A DNA stretch of 64,000 bases from an uncultured Sulfitobacter sp. (GTDB taxonomy: Bacteria > Pseudomonadota > Alphaproteobacteria > Rhodobacterales > Rhodobacteraceae): assembly GCF_947497275.1 (NCBI RefSeq), contig NZ_CANMFS010000011.1:46160-110159 (forward strand), read 5' to 3'. Shown here one piece after another: positions 1 through 8,162 of the stretch. How positions within the stretch are numbered: position 1 is the first letter of the stretch; every line of letters starts with the position of its first letter. Under the pieces are notes generated by a model, which did no database searches, was not told the DNA's origin, and saw only the letters and a program-made list of their open reading frames with translations. Both the position numbers and the translations under genes were made by a program.

Positions 1-107
1 ATTGGCACCGGGTGCCGCAGCCCGCCGATACCGGCAAAAGGTCGTTGCCCCCCGTTCCACCGCCCCTTAGGCTGTGCCGGACCGATGCCCAACCCGACAG
101 GACCGCC

Positions 108-1568
108 ATGCCCTTCTCCCGCCTGATCCTCGCCGCCGCCCTTGCGCCGCTTCTCGCCGGCACCCCCGCGTTCGCGCAGAACACGCAGGTGCTGAGCAAA
201 CAATACGACGACGGCGGCGTGTACGAAGGCACGTTCAAGGACGGCCTGCAACACGGCACCGGCACCTACCGGCTACCCAACGGATACGAATACTCCGGCC
301 AGTGGGTTGAAGGCGAGATCCGCGGCAAGGGCGTCGCGCGCTTTCCCAACGGCTCGGTCTACGAGGGCGACTTCTCCAAAGGCAAACCCGACGGCATCGG
401 CAAGATCACGATGGCCGACGGCGGCACCTACGAGGGCGAGTGGGAAGCGGGCAGCATCATGGGACAGGGCGTCGCCATCCACGCCACCGGCGAACGCTAC
501 GAGGGCGGCTTCCGCAATGGCAAGCGCCACGGCAAAGGCGTGCTGCAAACGGCGGACGGTTATGAATACAAAGGCGATTGGGTCGACGGGGTGGCCACCG
601 GACAGGCCGTCATCGATGACGTCGAAGGCGCGGTCTATGAAGGCACCGTCGTCAACGGCGCGCGCTCGGGGCTGGGCAAGCTGACCCATCCCGAAGGCTT
701 CACGCTGGAAGGCACCTGGGCCGACGGGCAGCTGAACGGCACGGGCACGATCCTTCAGGCCAACGGCGACACCTACGAAGGCGATCTGGTGGACGGCCGC
801 CGCGAGGGCATCGGCAAATCCACCACCACCTCGGGCGACGTCTACGAGGGCGCCTACCTGAACGACCAACGCTACGGGCAGGGTAAGTTCACCGGTGCGG
901 ACGGCTATGTCTACGAAGGCCAGTGGGTCGAGGGCCGTGCCGAAGGCGAAGGCACCGTGACCTACCCCGACGGCTCGGTCCAGTCGGGTACGTTCATCGA
1001 CAATCTCGCCCAGGGACAGGGCAAGATCACCTATCCCGACGGCTCTACCTACACTGGCGATTGGGTCGGCGGCGTGATTGAGGGTCAAGGCACCGCGACC
1101 TATCCCAACGGCATGGTTTACGAGGGCGGCTTTGTGAACGCGCGCAACGAAGGCCAGGGCACGCTCACCTACGCGGACGGGCGCACCTACGTCGGCAACT
1201 GGAAAGACGGCCTACGCCACGGCAAAGGCACTGCGACCTATCCCGACGGTACCGTCTACGTCGGTGAATTCGTCGATGGCCGCCGCGAGGGACAGGGCAA
1301 GATCACCATGCCCAGCGGTTTCGTCTACGAGGGCGCATGGTCACAGGGCGAAATTGACGGTCAGGGCACCGCGACCTACGCCAACGGCGATGTCTACGAA
1401 GGCACGTTCGTGGCGGGCAAGCGGCAGGGACAGGGCACGATGCGCTACGCCACCGGCGAAGAGGCGGCGGGCGCGTGGGACAACGGTACCCTGCAGGAAG
1501 CCAGCGAAGACGCAACCGATGCGGCACCGGCGGACGGCTCCGACGCCGAGGCACCGGCGCCCGAGTAA
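108..1568 (+). CDS. Exported MORN-repeat protein
   Basis: This 486-residue protein starts with a signal peptide (hydrophobic residues 6-22, likely cleavage after AFA near residue 24). The rest is almost entirely MORN repeats: 18 full copies of a 23-residue unit from about residue 39 to 452, each built on Y-E-G-x-W/F-x-x-G-x-x-x-G-x-G, plus a partial nineteenth, then an acidic Ala/Asp/Glu-rich tail. MORN repeats form an extended beta-hairpin sheet and generally act as scaffolds or membrane-contact surfaces; the specific role here is unknown. I chose the ATG at 108 because the signal peptide begins there; an in-frame upstream ATG at 12 would add 32 low-complexity residues in front of the signal. 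The export signal implies a periplasmic or secreted location. Confidence 0.88.
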   Translation: MPFSRLILAAALAPLLAGTPAFAQNTQVLSKQYDDGGVYEGTFKDGLQHGTGTYRLPNGYEYSGQWVEGEIRGKGVARFPNGSVYEGDFSKGKPDGIGKITMADGGTYEGEWEAGSIMGQGVAIHATGERYEGGFRNGKRHGKGVLQTADGYEYKGDWVDGVATGQAVIDDVEGAVYEGTVVNGARSGLGKLTHPEGFTLEGTWADGQLNGTGTILQANGDTYEGDLVDGRREGIGKSTTTSGDVYEGAYLNDQRYGQGKFTGADGYVYEGQWVEGRAEGEGTVTYPDGSVQSGTFIDNLAQGQGKITYPDGSTYTGDWVGGVIEGQGTATYPNGMVYEGGFVNARNEGQGTLTYADGRTYVGNWKDGLRHGKGTATYPDGTVYVGEFVDGRREGQGKITMPSGFVYEGAWSQGEIDGQGTATYANGDVYEGTFVAGKRQGQGTMRYATGEEAAGAWDNGTLQEASEDATDAAPADGSDAEAPAPE

Positions 1569-1574
1569 TTCCGA

Positions 1575-2324
1575 TCAGCGGTCCAGCGGTCGGTAGAACG
1601 CGTTGCGCTCCATCATGCCCATGAATTGATAACCTGCGGTGGGACACATTTCGCGCAGGTTTTGCGCGGTCTCTTCGGGCTCCTGCCCGACAAGCGTTTC
1701 CAGAACGATCAGCGGCTGGCTGTCGCTTATAATGCGCCGCGCCCCCTCCAGCGCGGGCCATTCGTGCCCTTCCACATCCAGTTGCACGATCGTGACCTTG
1801 CGCCCCTCCGGCACCAGATCATCCAACCGCCGCATCTGCACATCCACGGTCTGCCCCTCGATCGGCGCATCCACGATCCGTGACATCCCGCCCAACGGTG
1901 CGCCGCCCGATTTGGCGATCTTCAACGGCAACACCGCCGCCTCCCGCCCAACGGCAACCGGCGAAAGCTTGACGTTCTTCAGCCCGTTGAAGGCAATCGT
2001 GTGCGTCGTGGCGGCAAATCCCGTCGGGTTCGGCTCGAACGAATGAATGAACGCACCCCGCGTGGCCGTGCGCGACAGGATCGGCAGGAAATCCCCGATG
2101 AACGCACCGCCGCTGATGACATCGCCATTGTCCATGAACTGCTGCATGATTTTCAGCGTGCGCGGCTCGTTCACCTTGCCCGCAAGCAACAGCTTGGCGA
2201 CCTCTCGGGTCCTGAATTCTTCTGGGATGCAATAGAAGCCGTATTGGTTCACGGCCTTGAGATGGGGAAAGTCTGAAACAGGGTCTGCCACGGTATTCTG
2301 CGCGCCTATGATCGTTTCGCACAC
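1575..2324 (-). CDS. FkbM-family SAM-dependent methyltransferase
   Basis: The 249-residue product carries FkbM-type methyltransferase features: a SAM-binding acidic loop (SFEPNP near residue 95), and the family signature QLDVEGHEW near residue 180 followed by a hydrophobic beta strand (PLIVLE). FkbM enzymes O-methylate sugars or other small molecules; the substrate is not predictable here. The gene is convergent with the MORN-repeat gene, 6 bases apart. The start is a GTG at 2324 with no clear ribosome binding site, so the N-terminus may be shorter; the next good candidate is the GTG about 11 codons downstream. Confidence 0.82.
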   Translation of the reverse strand: MCETIIGAQNTVADPVSDFPHLKAVNQYGFYCIPEEFRTREVAKLLLAGKVNEPRTLKIMQQFMDNGDVISGGAFIGDFLPILSRTATRGAFIHSFEPNPTGFAATTHTIAFNGLKNVKLSPVAVGREAAVLPLKIAKSGGAPLGGMSRIVDAPIEGQTVDVQMRRLDDLVPEGRKVTIVQLDVEGHEWPALEGARRIISDSQPLIVLETLVGQEPEETAQNLREMCPTAGYQFMGMMERNAFYRPLDR

Positions 2325-2373
2325 CGTACAGACGCCCGCGCCGGACGCAAGGCCGCAGCCTTCGGTCTATCCG

Positions 2374-3054
2374 TCACACGCCGAACAGCGTGTCGAACGA
2401 CTGTCGCCCCAAGGATGTAAAGGCAACGACCCTGCTGCCCGGCGCGCGGCTGGCCCAGCCCAGCGCCTCCATCCGCGCCAGCATCGCCCGGCCGACCGAC
2501 CCCGCCAGATGATTGCGCCGCGCGCTCCAGTCCAGACAGGCTCGGCACAGCGGCGCCTTGGCCCGCGTCAATGCCGCCAGATCCACACCGAAATCCGCGA
2601 CAAATTGCTTCCCCGCATCGGTCAGCGTGACCTCGTCATCGTGCACGTTCAAAAGCCCACGCGCCGTCATTGCGTCGAACATCGCGATGCCGCGCGCACC
2701 GGCAAGGTGGTTGTAGCACACGCGCGCCTCGCGGAGCGCGGCGTCGCGCGGGCCGGTGCGGGTGCGCAAATGCCCCTCGCCCGAGGCCAGCCCCATCAGC
2801 GCCTCAAGGACCGCCGCAACCTCAGGACCGCTCAGCGAGACGTACTTGTGCCGCCCTGACTTGCGCGCCTGCGTCAGGCCGCCCGCCTCCAGCTTGGCCA
2901 GATGCGCGCTCGCGGTCTGGACGGTCACACCCGCCTCGGCGGCCAGTTCGGTCGCTGTCAACGCCTTGCCGCTCATCAGCGCCGTCAGGATATTGGCGCG
3001 CGCCGGATCACCGATGAGCGCCGCGATGCGGGAAATGTCAGGGCCTTCTTTCAT
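2374..3054 (-). CDS. ArsR-family winged-helix transcriptional regulator
   Basis: The product of 226 residues begins with an ArsR-type winged helix: DISRIAALIGDPARANIL, then a helix-turn-helix (TATELAAEAGVTVQTASAHLAKL, about residues 32-54) and a wing (GRHKYVSLSG). ArsR proteins usually have about 100-120 residues; here a C-terminal half of roughly 125 residues is added, with several cysteines in a CYNHLAG and CRACLDWS context that could bind metal or a ligand. It is divergent from the NIPSNAP/monooxygenase pair starting 73 bases away and probably regulates it; that link is inference from position. Confidence 0.85.
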   Translation of the reverse strand: MKEGPDISRIAALIGDPARANILTALMSGKALTATELAAEAGVTVQTASAHLAKLEAGGLTQARKSGRHKYVSLSGPEVAAVLEALMGLASGEGHLRTRTGPRDAALREARVCYNHLAGARGIAMFDAMTARGLLNVHDDEVTLTDAGKQFVADFGVDLAALTRAKAPLCRACLDWSARRNHLAGSVGRAMLARMEALGWASRAPGSRVVAFTSLGRQSFDTLFGV

Positions 3055-3126
3055 AGTTCGACCGTAAGCGAAGCATTCGCGCCGCGCAACACGCTATCTT
3101 CACGTTGCATATCGAAAGGACCCGCC

Positions 3127-3450
3127 ATGCTGACCTGCATCATCCGCTATCACATCGACCCGACGAAACACGCGCAGTTCGCGCAATACGCCCGCAACTG
3201 GGGCCAAGCAATCCCGCGCTGCGGCGCGGATCTGATCGGCTATTACGCCCCGCACGAAGGATCGTCGACGCTGGCCTACGGCATCTACAACATCGCGTCG
3301 CTCGCCGCCTACGAGGCCTATCGCGCCCGGCTGGCGGAGGATCCGCTGGGCCGGGAAAATTATGCCTTTGCGCAGTCGGAGAAATTCCTGCTACGCGAGG
3401 ACAGAACCTTCCTTACCCTCGCCTCTGGCCCGCATGGAGACACATCATGA
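3127..3450 (+). CDS. NIPSNAP family protein
   Basis: The 107-residue product has the NIPSNAP fold pattern: a beta strand (LTCIIRYHIDP), a helix rich in aromatic and charged residues (FAQYARNWGQ), and a strand followed by the S-L-A-A-Y-E-A-Y-R segment typical of dimeric alpha/beta-barrel proteins. I start at the ATG at 3127, preceded by GAAAGGACCC, rather than the far-upstream in-frame ATG at 2902 that would overlap the divergent regulator. Its stop overlaps the start of the next gene (ATGA), so the two are translationally coupled. Biochemical function is unknown. Confidence 0.85.
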   Translation: MLTCIIRYHIDPTKHAQFAQYARNWGQAIPRCGADLIGYYAPHEGSSTLAYGIYNIASLAAYEAYRARLAEDPLGRENYAFAQSEKFLLREDRTFLTLASGPHGDTS

Positions 3451-3791
3451 TCGCCGTCATCTTCGAAGTCATGCCGCATCCCGACCGCAAACAGGATTAC
3501 CTCGACATGGCCGCCCAGATGCGGCCACTGGTCGACCAGATCGACGGTTTCATTTCGGTCGAGAGATTCCAGAGCCTGACAAACCCCGACAAACTCCTAT
3601 CGCTTTCGTTTTTCCGCGACGAAGCGGCGCTGGATGAATGGCGGCGGCTGTCGCAGCACCGTTCTGCCCAGAAGGCCGGGCGGAACGTGTTTTTCGCAGA
3701 TTACCGCCTGCGCATCGCCCACGTCATGCGCGATTACGGCATGACCGACCGCGAAGAAGCCCCCGCAGACAGCAAGGCGCTGCACGGCTGA
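3447..3791 (+). CDS. Antibiotic biosynthesis monooxygenase (ABM) domain protein
   Basis: This 114-residue protein fits the ABM family: IAVIFEVMPHPDRKQDYLDMAAQM at the N-terminus, the central DGFISVERF strand, then SLSFFRDEAALDEWRR. ABM proteins form ferredoxin-like dimers and include cofactor-free monooxygenases and many enzymes of unknown substrate. The start codon lies within the stop of the NIPSNAP gene (4-base overlap), forming a two-gene operon of related small alpha/beta-barrel proteins opposite an ArsR regulator. The C-terminal 20 residues after FADYRLRIAHVMRDYG are polar and probably disordered. Confidence 0.87.
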   Translation: MIAVIFEVMPHPDRKQDYLDMAAQMRPLVDQIDGFISVERFQSLTNPDKLLSLSFFRDEAALDEWRRLSQHRSAQKAGRNVFFADYRLRIAHVMRDYGMTDREEAPADSKALHG

Positions 3792-3839
3792 CGCTGCGGT
3801 ACGGGCGGTGTACGTCCGGTGTACAGTCTGTGCCGCCTC

Positions 3840-5366
3840 TCAAACGACCTCGCCGGCATCGAGCTTCGACAGAACCGCCTGCGCATCCGACAACACGGTT
3901 TCGCGCTTTTCTTCGTCCATCCGGTCCCATGTGGCGTACATGTTCCCCATGCGCGGATTGTCGGAAAACCGGTCGCGGTGCCGGTCGAGAAAGTGCCAGT
4001 AAAGCGTGTTGAACGGGCACGACCCCTCGCCCGTTTTCTTGGTGACACTATAGGCGCAGCCCTTGCAATAGTCCGACATGCGATTGATGTAAGACCCTGA
4101 AGACACATAAGGTTTCGACGCAATCACACCGCCGTCGGCGAACTGGCTCATGCCCACAACATTGGGTGCCTCGACCCATTCATACGCGTCCGCGTAGACC
4201 TCAAGATACCACTCCGACACCTGCTGCGGGTCGATCCCGGCCAACAGCGCGAAGTTGCCCGTCACCATCAAACGCTGGATGTGATGGGCATAGGCATGCT
4301 CCTGCGTCTGACCCACGGCGGCCTCCATGCAGGCCATGTCCGTCTCACCACCCCAGTACATTGCGGGCAAATCACGCTTTTGTTTCAATACGTTGCGGGA
4401 CGCATAGTCCGGCCCTTCGAGGAAATAGATGCCCCGCACATATTCGCGCCAGCCGATGATCTGGCGGATGAAGCCCTCCACCGCGTTGATAGGTGCATCG
4501 CCGTTGTCGTAAGCCTCCTGCGCCGCCTCGCAGACCTCCATGGACCCCAAAAGCCCCATGTTGATATAGGGCGACAGGATCGCGTGAAACATGAACGGCT
4601 CGCCCGTCACCATCGCATCCTGATAGTCCCCGAATGTCGGCAGGGAATGCTTGACGAAATGCGCCAGCGCATCAAGCGCCTGCGCACGGGTGGTGGCGAA
4701 AGTGAACGGTCGCAGCGTGCCGAAATGATCCCCGAACTGGGCCTCTACGAGCGCCAGAACATCGCCCGTCACGTTGTCCGGCTCGAAGGTCAACGGCCCC
4801 TCGGGCGCGATGCTGCCCGGGGCGGGCTTGCGGTTGTCATGGTCGAAATTCCACTGACCGCCCGCCGGGTTGTCCCCGTCCATCAACAGACCCGTCTTGC
4901 GCCGCATCTCACGGTAAAAATACTCCATACGCAACGACTTGCGCCCTTTCGCCCAGCCCTCGAATTCGGCGTGCGTGGCGAGAAAGCGGTCGTCCGGCAG
5001 GATCCGCGTTTTGATCGGCGCATGGGTCAGCTTGTTGATCAGCCGCCACTCCCCCGGCTCGGTACAGATCACGCTTTCCGCCGCCGTCTGTTCGGCCCGG
5101 CGCAGGAGTTCTCCCACAATAGATCCTGCGTTGTCGGTATCATCAAGCTGGGTATAGGCGACGGTCCAGCCGTCGTTCTCAAGGGCTGCGGCGAACTTGC
5201 GCATCGCGGCAAAGATCAGCGCGATCTTCTTGGGGTGATGGCGTACGTACGTCGCCTCCTCCACTACCTCCGCCATGACGACAGTATCCCTGTCCTTGCA
5301 GCCCTCGCGCAGCGCGCTCAGCCCCTCGGACAGCTGATCGCCCAAGACAAGAACAAGCCGGCTCAC
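3840..5366 (-). CDS. Cryptochrome/photolyase of the Fe-S (PhrB/CryB-like) class
   Basis: The 508-residue product resembles bacterial iron-sulphur photolyases that repair (6-4) photoproducts or act as cryptochromes. It opens with the Rossmann-like antenna domain (LVLVLGDQLSEGLSAL), has the FAD-domain segment GFIRQIIGWREYVRG, and near the C-terminus conserved cysteines (DYCKGCAYS and GSCPFN) that, with an upstream Cys, would hold a 4Fe-4S cluster. The FAD-contact stretch NPRMGNMYATWDRM is also present. I place the start at GTG 5366, whose GTGA overlaps the stop of the upstream SDR gene, instead of an ATG 8 codons earlier. The known family member CryB of Rhodobacter is under singlet-oxygen stress control; whether this copy is I cannot tell. 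Confidence 0.9.
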   Translation of the reverse strand: MSRLVLVLGDQLSEGLSALREGCKDRDTVVMAEVVEEATYVRHHPKKIALIFAAMRKFAAALENDGWTVAYTQLDDTDNAGSIVGELLRRAEQTAAESVICTEPGEWRLINKLTHAPIKTRILPDDRFLATHAEFEGWAKGRKSLRMEYFYREMRRKTGLLMDGDNPAGGQWNFDHDNRKPAPGSIAPEGPLTFEPDNVTGDVLALVEAQFGDHFGTLRPFTFATTRAQALDALAHFVKHSLPTFGDYQDAMVTGEPFMFHAILSPYINMGLLGSMEVCEAAQEAYDNGDAPINAVEGFIRQIIGWREYVRGIYFLEGPDYASRNVLKQKRDLPAMYWGGETDMACMEAAVGQTQEHAYAHHIQRLMVTGNFALLAGIDPQQVSEWYLEVYADAYEWVEAPNVVGMSQFADGGVIASKPYVSSGSYINRMSDYCKGCAYSVTKKTGEGSCPFNTLYWHFLDRHRDRFSDNPRMGNMYATWDRMDEEKRETVLSDAQAVLSKLDAGEVV

Positions 5367-6028
5367 CAGACGATCTCCTTGTTGTCCCAATCGAAGAACC
5401 GACCGGTCTGGTCCGGCGACAGCCCGCCCAGCACGTCAACCAAGTTTTCCGCCGCCTCCTGCGGGGTCACGGACGGGTGGCGGCTAAGATAATCCTCCGT
5501 AAACGGTGTCGCGACCGTGCCGGGGTGATAGGCCACACAGACCGCATCCGGGTGAGTGCGCGCAAGTTCGATCGCGGTGGTGTGCACGATCTGGTTCGCC
5601 GCTGCCTTCGCCGCGCGGTAGCTTGTCCAGCCGCCGGCCCTGTTGTCGCCGATGGAGCCGACACGCGCCGTCAGCACAGCGCACACGCTGCGCCCCCTGC
5701 GCGGCAAAAGGCGCGCTGCATGGCGCAGAACCAGGGCCGGGCCAATTGCATTGACCGCGAACTGGTCGGCCATCGCCCGCGCGGTCACGGCGCGGATCGT
5801 CTTTTCCGGCGCGGCACCGTCGATCTCAAGCGCACCGGACGCCACGATGATCGTCTCGAACGGACCGTCGAACGCCGACAGATGCCGCTCGACGCTGTTC
5901 TCGTCGGTGATGTCGAATCCCTCTGCGGAGCGGGACAGGCCCGTTACCTTTGCGCCCCGCCCGATGAGCAGTTCCCGCACAGCCGAGCCGATGCCGCCCG
6001 ACGCTCCGATCAATAGCACATTTTCCAT
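5363..6028 (-). CDS. SDR family NAD(P)-dependent oxidoreductase
   Basis: A short-chain dehydrogenase of 221 residues. The nucleotide-binding glycine motif is GASGGIGSAVRELL at residues 8-21, and the catalytic Tyr-Lys pair is SYRAAKAAANQIV (about residues 137-149). The sequence between (LLPRRGRSVCAVLTARVGSI) carries the active-site Ser region. It resembles the CsgA/C-factor-like subgroup. The stop codon overlaps the photolyase start by 4 bases, so the two genes are co-transcribed; SDR-photolyase pairs suggest a role linked to light or oxidative stress, which is inference. Confidence 0.87.
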   Translation of the reverse strand: MENVLLIGASGGIGSAVRELLIGRGAKVTGLSRSAEGFDITDENSVERHLSAFDGPFETIIVASGALEIDGAAPEKTIRAVTARAMADQFAVNAIGPALVLRHAARLLPRRGRSVCAVLTARVGSIGDNRAGGWTSYRAAKAAANQIVHTTAIELARTHPDAVCVAYHPGTVATPFTEDYLSRHPSVTPQEAAENLVDVLGGLSPDQTGRFFDWDNKEIVW

Positions 6029-6150
6029 ACAGCAGCAGTTAGAGCGGGCTGCGCGGCCTTCAACGCTTCATTCACGGCATCGGAGTGGCGGATACAAAAC
6101 CTGCGAATACCCCCCTTCCCATCTTGAAAACCTCCGTTATAACTGTCGGC

Positions 6151-6234
6151 ATGAACAACGCTGCATATACCCAGACCCCCGCGCAGATCCCTGCGTCGCT
6201 GCCGCGTGCCCTGCTGCTGCTAACCCGCCTCTGA
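6151..6234 (+). CDS. leuL: Leucine-rich leader peptide upstream of leuA
   Basis: A 27-codon ORF, too short for standard gene finding, starts at ATG 6151 and encodes a peptide containing four consecutive leucine codons (CTG CTG CTG CTA, 6211-6222) and another Leu just before the TGA at 6232. It lies 86 bases before leuA in the same orientation. Two mutually exclusive hairpins follow: CCTCTGAGCG (6228-6237) pairs with CGCTCAGGGG (6254-6263), and GGCGCGC (6246-6252) pairs with GCGCGCC (6272-6278). This is the layout of ribosome-stalling attenuation, as known for leu leaders in proteobacteria. I see no T-run after the second hairpin, so the mechanism downstream of stalling is open. Confidence 0.72.
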   Translation: MNNAAYTQTPAQIPASLPRALLLLTRL

Positions 6235-6278
6235 GCGTGCCATCCGGCGCGCCCGCTCAGGGGACCGTGCCGCGCGCC
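6228..6278 (+). promoter_or_regulatory. Probable leu attenuator: two alternative hairpins
   Basis: Hairpin A pairs 6228-6237 with 6254-6263 (10 base pairs with one G-U) and contains the leader stop codon in its 5' arm. Hairpin B pairs 6246-6252 with 6272-6278 (7 G-C pairs) and overlaps the loop of A, so only one can form. A ribosome stalled on the leucine codons at 6211-6222 versus one at the stop codon would be expected to favour different structures. No oligo-T tract follows B; the sequence continues into an A-rich stretch up to the leuA start. Confidence 0.5.
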
Positions 6279-6320
6279 AAAGACAAACCAGCAACAGCAG
6301 CAAGACAGAAAGCCAATCAC

Positions 6321-7913
6321 ATGACAGACACGACTTCTCCCGCCCGCGGCTCCGGCACACCCCAGGACCGCGTCCTGATTTTCGACACGACGTTGCGCGA
6401 TGGAGAGCAATCGCCCGGCGCCACCATGACCCACGCCGAAAAACTCGAGATCGCGCAGCTGCTCGACGAGATGGGCGTCGATATCATTGAGGCCGGATTT
6501 CCGATTGCGTCCGAAGGCGACTTTGCCGCCGTATCGGAAATCGCCCGGCAATCGAAGAACGCGCAGATCTGCGGGCTGGCGCGAGCCCAGTTCGGCGATA
6601 TCGATCGCTGCTGGGAGGCGATCAAGCACGCGCCCCGGCCACGTATCCATACTTTTATCGGCACCTCGCCGCTGCACCGTGCTATTCCGAACCTCACGAT
6701 GGACGAGATGGCCGACCGGATCCACGAGACGGTGACCCATGCGCGCAACCTGTGCGACAACGTGCAATGGTCGCCGATGGACGCGACGCGCACGGAAGAG
6801 GATTATCTGTGCCGCACTGTCGAGATCGCAATCAAGGCAGGCGCGACCACGATCAACATCCCCGATACCGTCGGCTATACCGCACCGCGCGAAAGCGCCG
6901 CGTTGATCCGGACGCTGATCGAGAAAGTGCCCGGCGCGGACGAGATCATCTTTGCCACCCATTGCCACAATGATCTTGGCATGGCCACGGCCAACAGCCT
7001 TGCCGCCGTTGAAGCCGGCGCGCGGCAGATCGAGTGCACGATCAACGGGTTGGGCGAACGGGCGGGCAATACCGCGCTCGAAGAGGTCGTGATGGCGCTC
7101 AAGGTGCGCAGTGACATCATGCCCTACAAGACCGGCGTGGACAGCAGCAAGATCATGAACATCTCGCGCCGGGTGGCGTCCGTGTCGGGCTTTGCCGTGC
7201 AGTTCAACAAGGCCATCGTGGGCAAGAACGCCTTTGCACACGAAAGCGGCATCCACCAGGACGGCATGCTCAAGAACGCCGAAACGTTCGAGATCATGCG
7301 CCCCGCGGACGTCGGCCTGACGGAGACGAATATCGTCATGGGCAAGCATTCTGGGCGCGCGGCGTTGCGGTCCAAGCTGGAAAATCTCGGTTACGAACTG
7401 GGCGACAACCAGCTCAAGGACGTGTTCGTGCGGTTCAAGGAATTGGCCGACCGCAAGAAAGAGATCTACGACGAGGACCTCATCGCGCTGATGCGGATTG
7501 CGACGGACCCCGAAGCGGACAGGATCAAGTTGAAATCCATGCATGTCGTCTGCGGCACCGAAGGTCCGAACGTGGCAAAGATGACGTTGACCGTGGACGA
7601 GGCCGAGCACAGCACCGAGCAAAATGGCGACGGCCCGGTCGATGCATCGTTCAACTGTATCAAGGCGCTGGTGCCGCACACCGCGCGGTTGCAGCTTTAT
7701 CAGGTGGCCGCCGTGACCGAAGGCACCGACGCGCAGGCAACCGTGTCCGTGCGCATGGAAGAGGACGGGCGGATTGTTACCGGCCAGTCAGCAGACACCG
7801 ATACCGTCGTCGCCTCCGCCCGCGCCTATATCCACGCGCTCAACCGCTTGCTGGTGCGCCGCGAGAGAGGCGGCACCGACAAGCGCGAAGTCAGCTACAA
7901 GGATGTGCGCTGA
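6321..7913 (+). CDS. leuA: 2-isopropylmalate synthase
   Basis: LeuA condenses acetyl-CoA with 2-oxoisovalerate, the first committed step of leucine synthesis. The 530-residue product has the HMGL-like TIM barrel: the signature LIFDTTLRDGEQSPGA near residue 18, the metal-binding THCHNDLGMATAN near residue 213, and NGLGERAGN near 245, followed by the ESGIHQDGM linker. The C-terminal 150 residues form the LeuA allosteric domain that binds leucine in the family. The ATG at 6321 gives an N-terminus matching the family; longer in-frame extensions read through the leader region. A leader peptide upstream suggests attenuation, and a strong terminator follows. Confidence 0.97.
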   Translation: MTDTTSPARGSGTPQDRVLIFDTTLRDGEQSPGATMTHAEKLEIAQLLDEMGVDIIEAGFPIASEGDFAAVSEIARQSKNAQICGLARAQFGDIDRCWEAIKHAPRPRIHTFIGTSPLHRAIPNLTMDEMADRIHETVTHARNLCDNVQWSPMDATRTEEDYLCRTVEIAIKAGATTINIPDTVGYTAPRESAALIRTLIEKVPGADEIIFATHCHNDLGMATANSLAAVEAGARQIECTINGLGERAGNTALEEVVMALKVRSDIMPYKTGVDSSKIMNISRRVASVSGFAVQFNKAIVGKNAFAHESGIHQDGMLKNAETFEIMRPADVGLTETNIVMGKHSGRAALRSKLENLGYELGDNQLKDVFVRFKELADRKKEIYDEDLIALMRIATDPEADRIKLKSMHVVCGTEGPNVAKMTLTVDEAEHSTEQNGDGPVDASFNCIKALVPHTARLQLYQVAAVTEGTDAQATVSVRMEEDGRIVTGQSADTDTVVASARAYIHALNRLLVRRERGGTDKREVSYKDVR

Positions 7914-7928
7914 TACGCAAAACGAAAG

Positions 7929-7957
7929 AAGGCCCCGCATCTGCCGGGGCCTTTGCT
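7929..7957 (+). terminator. Rho-independent terminator after leuA
   Basis: AAGGCCCCG (7929-7937) pairs perfectly with CGGGGCCTT (7945-7953) around a 7-base loop, followed by TTGCTTT. It begins 16 bases after the leuA stop codon. Confidence 0.9.
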
Positions 7958-8162
7958 TTACCGGGTACAGATTGCGCGGTTAGGTTCGTTGTTGAAGCAA
8001 AGCGATTTCCGAGAGCCGAAGCGCGCACTGTTTCATGATCATCACAAGGTTCGCGACGCGAAAACAAAGCTGACATTCGGTTTTCGTGAAATGATCTCCT
8101 CCCCACAACGGTTGCCAACATTCAAGACTTGGTGTTGAGTTGCGCCTAACGGGGAGGCTAGG

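Noticed and set aside
108..1568. Regular 69-base DNA repeats that could suggest a CRISPR or tandem-repeat array
   Set aside because: The period reflects 23-residue MORN repeats in one continuous coding frame; the units are similar in protein but variable in DNA and have no unique spacers.
6072..7679. A 535-codon open frame on the minus strand
   Set aside because: Antisense shadow of leuA; no domain and no ribosome binding site.
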